From: an uncultured Alphaproteobacteria bacterium
GTDB lineage: Bacteria > Pseudomonadota > Alphaproteobacteria > Rs-D84
Direction: 5' to 3'
DNA length: 6,395 bases
NCBI GenBank assembly: GCA_947304085.1
Contig: CAMZAC010000041.1
Location: 1 to 6,395 of the forward strand
The position numbers and the translations under genes were made by a program. This document shows positions 4,750-6,395 of this stretch, piece after piece. Each line of letters begins with the position of its first letter. Position 1 is the first letter of the stretch. The notes under the pieces are model-generated. The model was not told the DNA's origin, did not search any database, and worked only from the letters and a program-made list of their open reading frames with translations.

Positions 4750-6249
4750 ATGAAAAAACCGAAAAACAAAAAACAATTTAAAAATTCAACTTTTAAAGAC
4801 TATAATCTATCGCACATATCTGATTTGAAAAACCAATCTGGTAAATTAGTATCAGGCTGGAATTCTATACCAAATGGTAAACCGGTTTCTTGGATAGAAA
4901 ATGCAATACCTAATTATCTGTGGGCAATTTTATTAGCCGGCAACCTACCTAGGGAAAACACATTACATTTATTTAGATCTGTGTTTAACAGAGCAGCCAC
5001 ACGACATCTGACAGATTCATCAATAACCATGCTTGATCTGCCAAATATTAACCCTGATGATAAACTTTATATATTTGAAGAAATTTTGAAAGACCCCGCT
5101 GCCAAACGAATTTTAAGTGCTTTAAATTTCTTAAGCTGCCTCCCTGATAAAGTGTTTTGGAACACAACATTTGATACCTTGTCAGACGATGAAAGCATAG
5201 ATATTTTGATAAAAGGGGTTTATGTATCCTTAGATCACCAATCTCAAGAATCTACTGATGTAAGATGGTTGTTTTTAATGTATGAAATAATCGCAAAACA
5301 AAAAATGATTCTGACCAGCGAAGTTGCGGATATGCTTCAAAACTTTTTGGAATACCCGAACAAGGGTGACATGCGCTCTGTTCGGCCCATGATTCGATCT
5401 GCAGAAATGGCATTTCGTGCAATGAACTTTGAAGGAAATGAAAAAATTCGCCAATTTAATATAGCGTTTTGGAAAGAGTGTTTTGACCGAACACCTTGCT
5501 TAGTTCCGAAACCCATTATACAAAACAAAATAAATTTTCAGGATTTGGCTGTAGAAGCAACAGATATCTATTTAAATGTTGTTAATAATTTTAAAATGAA
5601 CAATTCAGATTTTGATGTAAAGCGTGAAGTTGTTTATGGATCTATAATGTATGCTTTTACGGTATATTTAGAAATTATTTCATATAAAAACTCTTTCAGA
5701 ATAGCTGGTATCAACTTATTAAGAACATTGGTAGAAATTTATATAAACTTAAAATATCTTACACATAAGCAAGATGCTACTTTATGGGAAAAATTTTATA
5801 AATATGGCATCGGAAAATGTAAACAAATTCTCTTAAAAAGCATAGAAAAGGAAGACAACGAACTTCCTGAGTATATGAATGTTGAAAATTTATATAACTA
5901 TGCATCTGAAAATGGCTGGATTGAAATGCAAGATATTGATTTAGGAGATTGGTGTAAAACCAATTTACGAGATCGAGCTATTGAGTCAGGTATAAAAGAT
6001 TTTTATGACAAGCATTACGACTTTTTATCTGCTTTTTCTCACGGACAATGGGGGGCATTACGTCAAACCGTTTTTACAACTTGCATGAACCCATTACACA
6101 AACTTCACATAGTTCCAAAACCTGCTCCCGCCATATGCGTAGAATCTGTACATATTGAGGCAACAAAAATTATGAACTTGTTACTAGAATTATTAAATCA
6201 AAATTATTCACCATTTAAACCGCGTTTTAAAAAACATGATCAAACTTAG
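4750..6249 (+). CDS. DUF5677-like protein of unknown function
   Basis: This encodes 499 residues. ATG 4750 is supported by TAAGGAA at 4739-4745, 5 nt upstream. The N-terminus is Lys-rich (MKKPKNKKQFK). A block SWIENAIPNYLWAILLAGNLPRE (48-70) is followed by a helical region to about 260. The C-terminal half (about 265-440) resembles what I recall of DUF5677 proteins: RTLVEIYINLKYL at 325-337, LWEKFYKYG at 345-353, W401, R407/R409, the Y.K.Y spacing at 419-423 and LSAFSHGQWG at 426-435. Conserved Arg, Glu, Ser and His residues in these helices could be functional, but no activity is established. No signal peptide or clear membrane segment is visible. Arginine codons are mostly AGA/AGG/CGA/CGG (13 of 19 by my count, against 3 of 20 in lysS), which fits recent acquisition or low expression. 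It stands alone with its own promoter, downstream of the putative attachment site. A host-defence role is possible but unsupported. Confidence 0.75.
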   Translation: MKKPKNKKQFKNSTFKDYNLSHISDLKNQSGKLVSGWNSIPNGKPVSWIENAIPNYLWAILLAGNLPRENTLHLFRSVFNRAATRHLTDSSITMLDLPNINPDDKLYIFEEILKDPAAKRILSALNFLSCLPDKVFWNTTFDTLSDDESIDILIKGVYVSLDHQSQESTDVRWLFLMYEIIAKQKMILTSEVADMLQNFLEYPNKGDMRSVRPMIRSAEMAFRAMNFEGNEKIRQFNIAFWKECFDRTPCLVPKPIIQNKINFQDLAVEATDIYLNVVNNFKMNNSDFDVKREVVYGSIMYAFTVYLEIISYKNSFRIAGINLLRTLVEIYINLKYLTHKQDATLWEKFYKYGIGKCKQILLKSIEKEDNELPEYMNVENLYNYASENGWIEMQDIDLGDWCKTNLRDRAIESGIKDFYDKHYDFLSAFSHGQWGALRQTVFTTCMNPLHKLHIVPKPAPAICVESVHIEATKIMNLLLELLNQNYSPFKPRFKKHDQT

Positions 6250-6269
6250 GTTTAAATACATATTCCAAA

Positions 6270-6298
6270 TTGAATTTTTGTAAAAAGTATGTTAGAAT
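6270..6298 (+). promoter_or_regulatory. sigma70-type promoter near the right edge
   Basis: TTGAAT (6270-6275), an exact 17-bp spacer and TAGAAT (6293-6298) form a good promoter. The start would fall at about 6304-6306, directly on an ATG triplet. That implies either a leaderless reading frame or a non-coding/leader RNA. Confidence 0.55.
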
Positions 6299-6303
6299 TC
6301 CTT

Positions 6304-6395
6304 ATGAATCCAAGAGATTGGGTTCGGGGTCTTTACAAACCCGCTTTATCCGATGCGAAAGCATCGTTCTGGTGGTTTCGGTGCCTTTCGCATCG
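6304..6395 (+). other. start of a structured transcript or leaderless ORF, cut by the window end
   Basis: CGATGC-GAAA-GCATCG (6351-6366) is a perfect 6-bp hairpin with a GNRA tetraloop. Its left arm plus loop, CGATGCGAAAG (6351-6361), also pairs over 11 bp with CTTTCGCATCG (6385-6395) at the window edge, so two exclusive folds are possible. GGGTT/AACCC (6320-6324, 6338-6342) could form an earlier hairpin. From ATG 6304 a frame of 30 codons stays open to the edge (MNPRDWVRGLYKPALSDAKA...), but it lacks a ribosome binding site. On the minus strand a 20-codon frame enters from the edge and stops at 6333-6335. I cannot decide between an RNA element, a dispersed repeat and a protein start. Confidence 0.4.

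Noticed and set aside
4721..4753. TCATCG/CGATGA hairpin sequestering the start codon of the 499-residue gene
   Set aside because: The left arm lies at or before the predicted transcription start (about 4726), so it is probably not in the RNA, and a 6-bp stem with a 21-nt loop is weak.
4498..4776. 92-codon minus-strand frame over the small gene and the start of the 499-residue gene
   Set aside because: Its sequence is typical of an antisense shadow (Phe/Arg-rich), it overlaps the promoter of the 499-residue gene, and it has no start signals.
4990..5007. R-x4-H (RAATRH, residues 81-86) as a HEPN ribonuclease motif in the 499-residue protein
   Set aside because: It lies outside the conserved C-terminal region, lacks the usual polar residue after Arg and is likely chance.

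Overview
The window looks like an AT-rich chromosomal stretch from a proteobacterium, most likely an alphaproteobacterium. Two things point there: a class I (archaeal-type) lysyl-tRNA synthetase, which among bacteria is typical of alphaproteobacteria and spirochaetes, and a short HTH regulator that resembles the N-terminal half of alphaproteobacterial phage-repressor-like proteins. Genes use the standard bacterial code and mostly AAGGA-type ribosome binding sites. I could not place the organism more precisely from sequence alone.

Left part (1-3430). The window opens on the minus strand with the 5' part of a tRNA gene running off the edge. Behind it lies an 80-bp-period copy that looks like a damaged tRNA, and both sit below a good sigma70-type promoter. 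Divergently follow a 486-residue protein of unknown function with a probable transglutaminase/cysteine-protease-like Cys-His-Asn core, then lysS (class I), which ends in a strong, apparently bidirectional terminator.

Middle part (3427-4438). A 95-residue Cro/C1-type HTH protein is encoded on the minus strand behind a near-consensus promoter that carries two copies of a 10-bp repeat, probably its own operator. The adjoining gene-poor stretch of about 720 bp holds the promoter and 5' half of a tRNA-Asn gene. That half stops being tRNA immediately after the anticodon loop. Further right is a cluster of nine CTACA motifs, most of them exactly 11 bp apart. Variants of the HTH-promoter motif (CTTGTT[A/C]T) recur beside this cluster. 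Together these look like the end of an integrative element, or its remnant: a tRNA attachment half-site, phased protein-binding repeats and a repressor. No integrase is visible in the window.

Right part (4439-6395). A 76-residue basic orphan protein is followed by a 499-residue protein that resembles DUF5677-type proteins. The latter has its own promoter and an arginine codon usage very unlike lysS, so it may be cargo of the putative element. At the right edge a consensus-like promoter fires into a short, strongly structured sequence with two mutually exclusive hairpins, cut off by the window end.

The best candidate for something undescribed is the 3745-4438 module (repressor, operator-like repeats, broken tRNA-Asn and phased CTACA array) with its two uncharacterised downstream genes. 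That the parts work together is inference.
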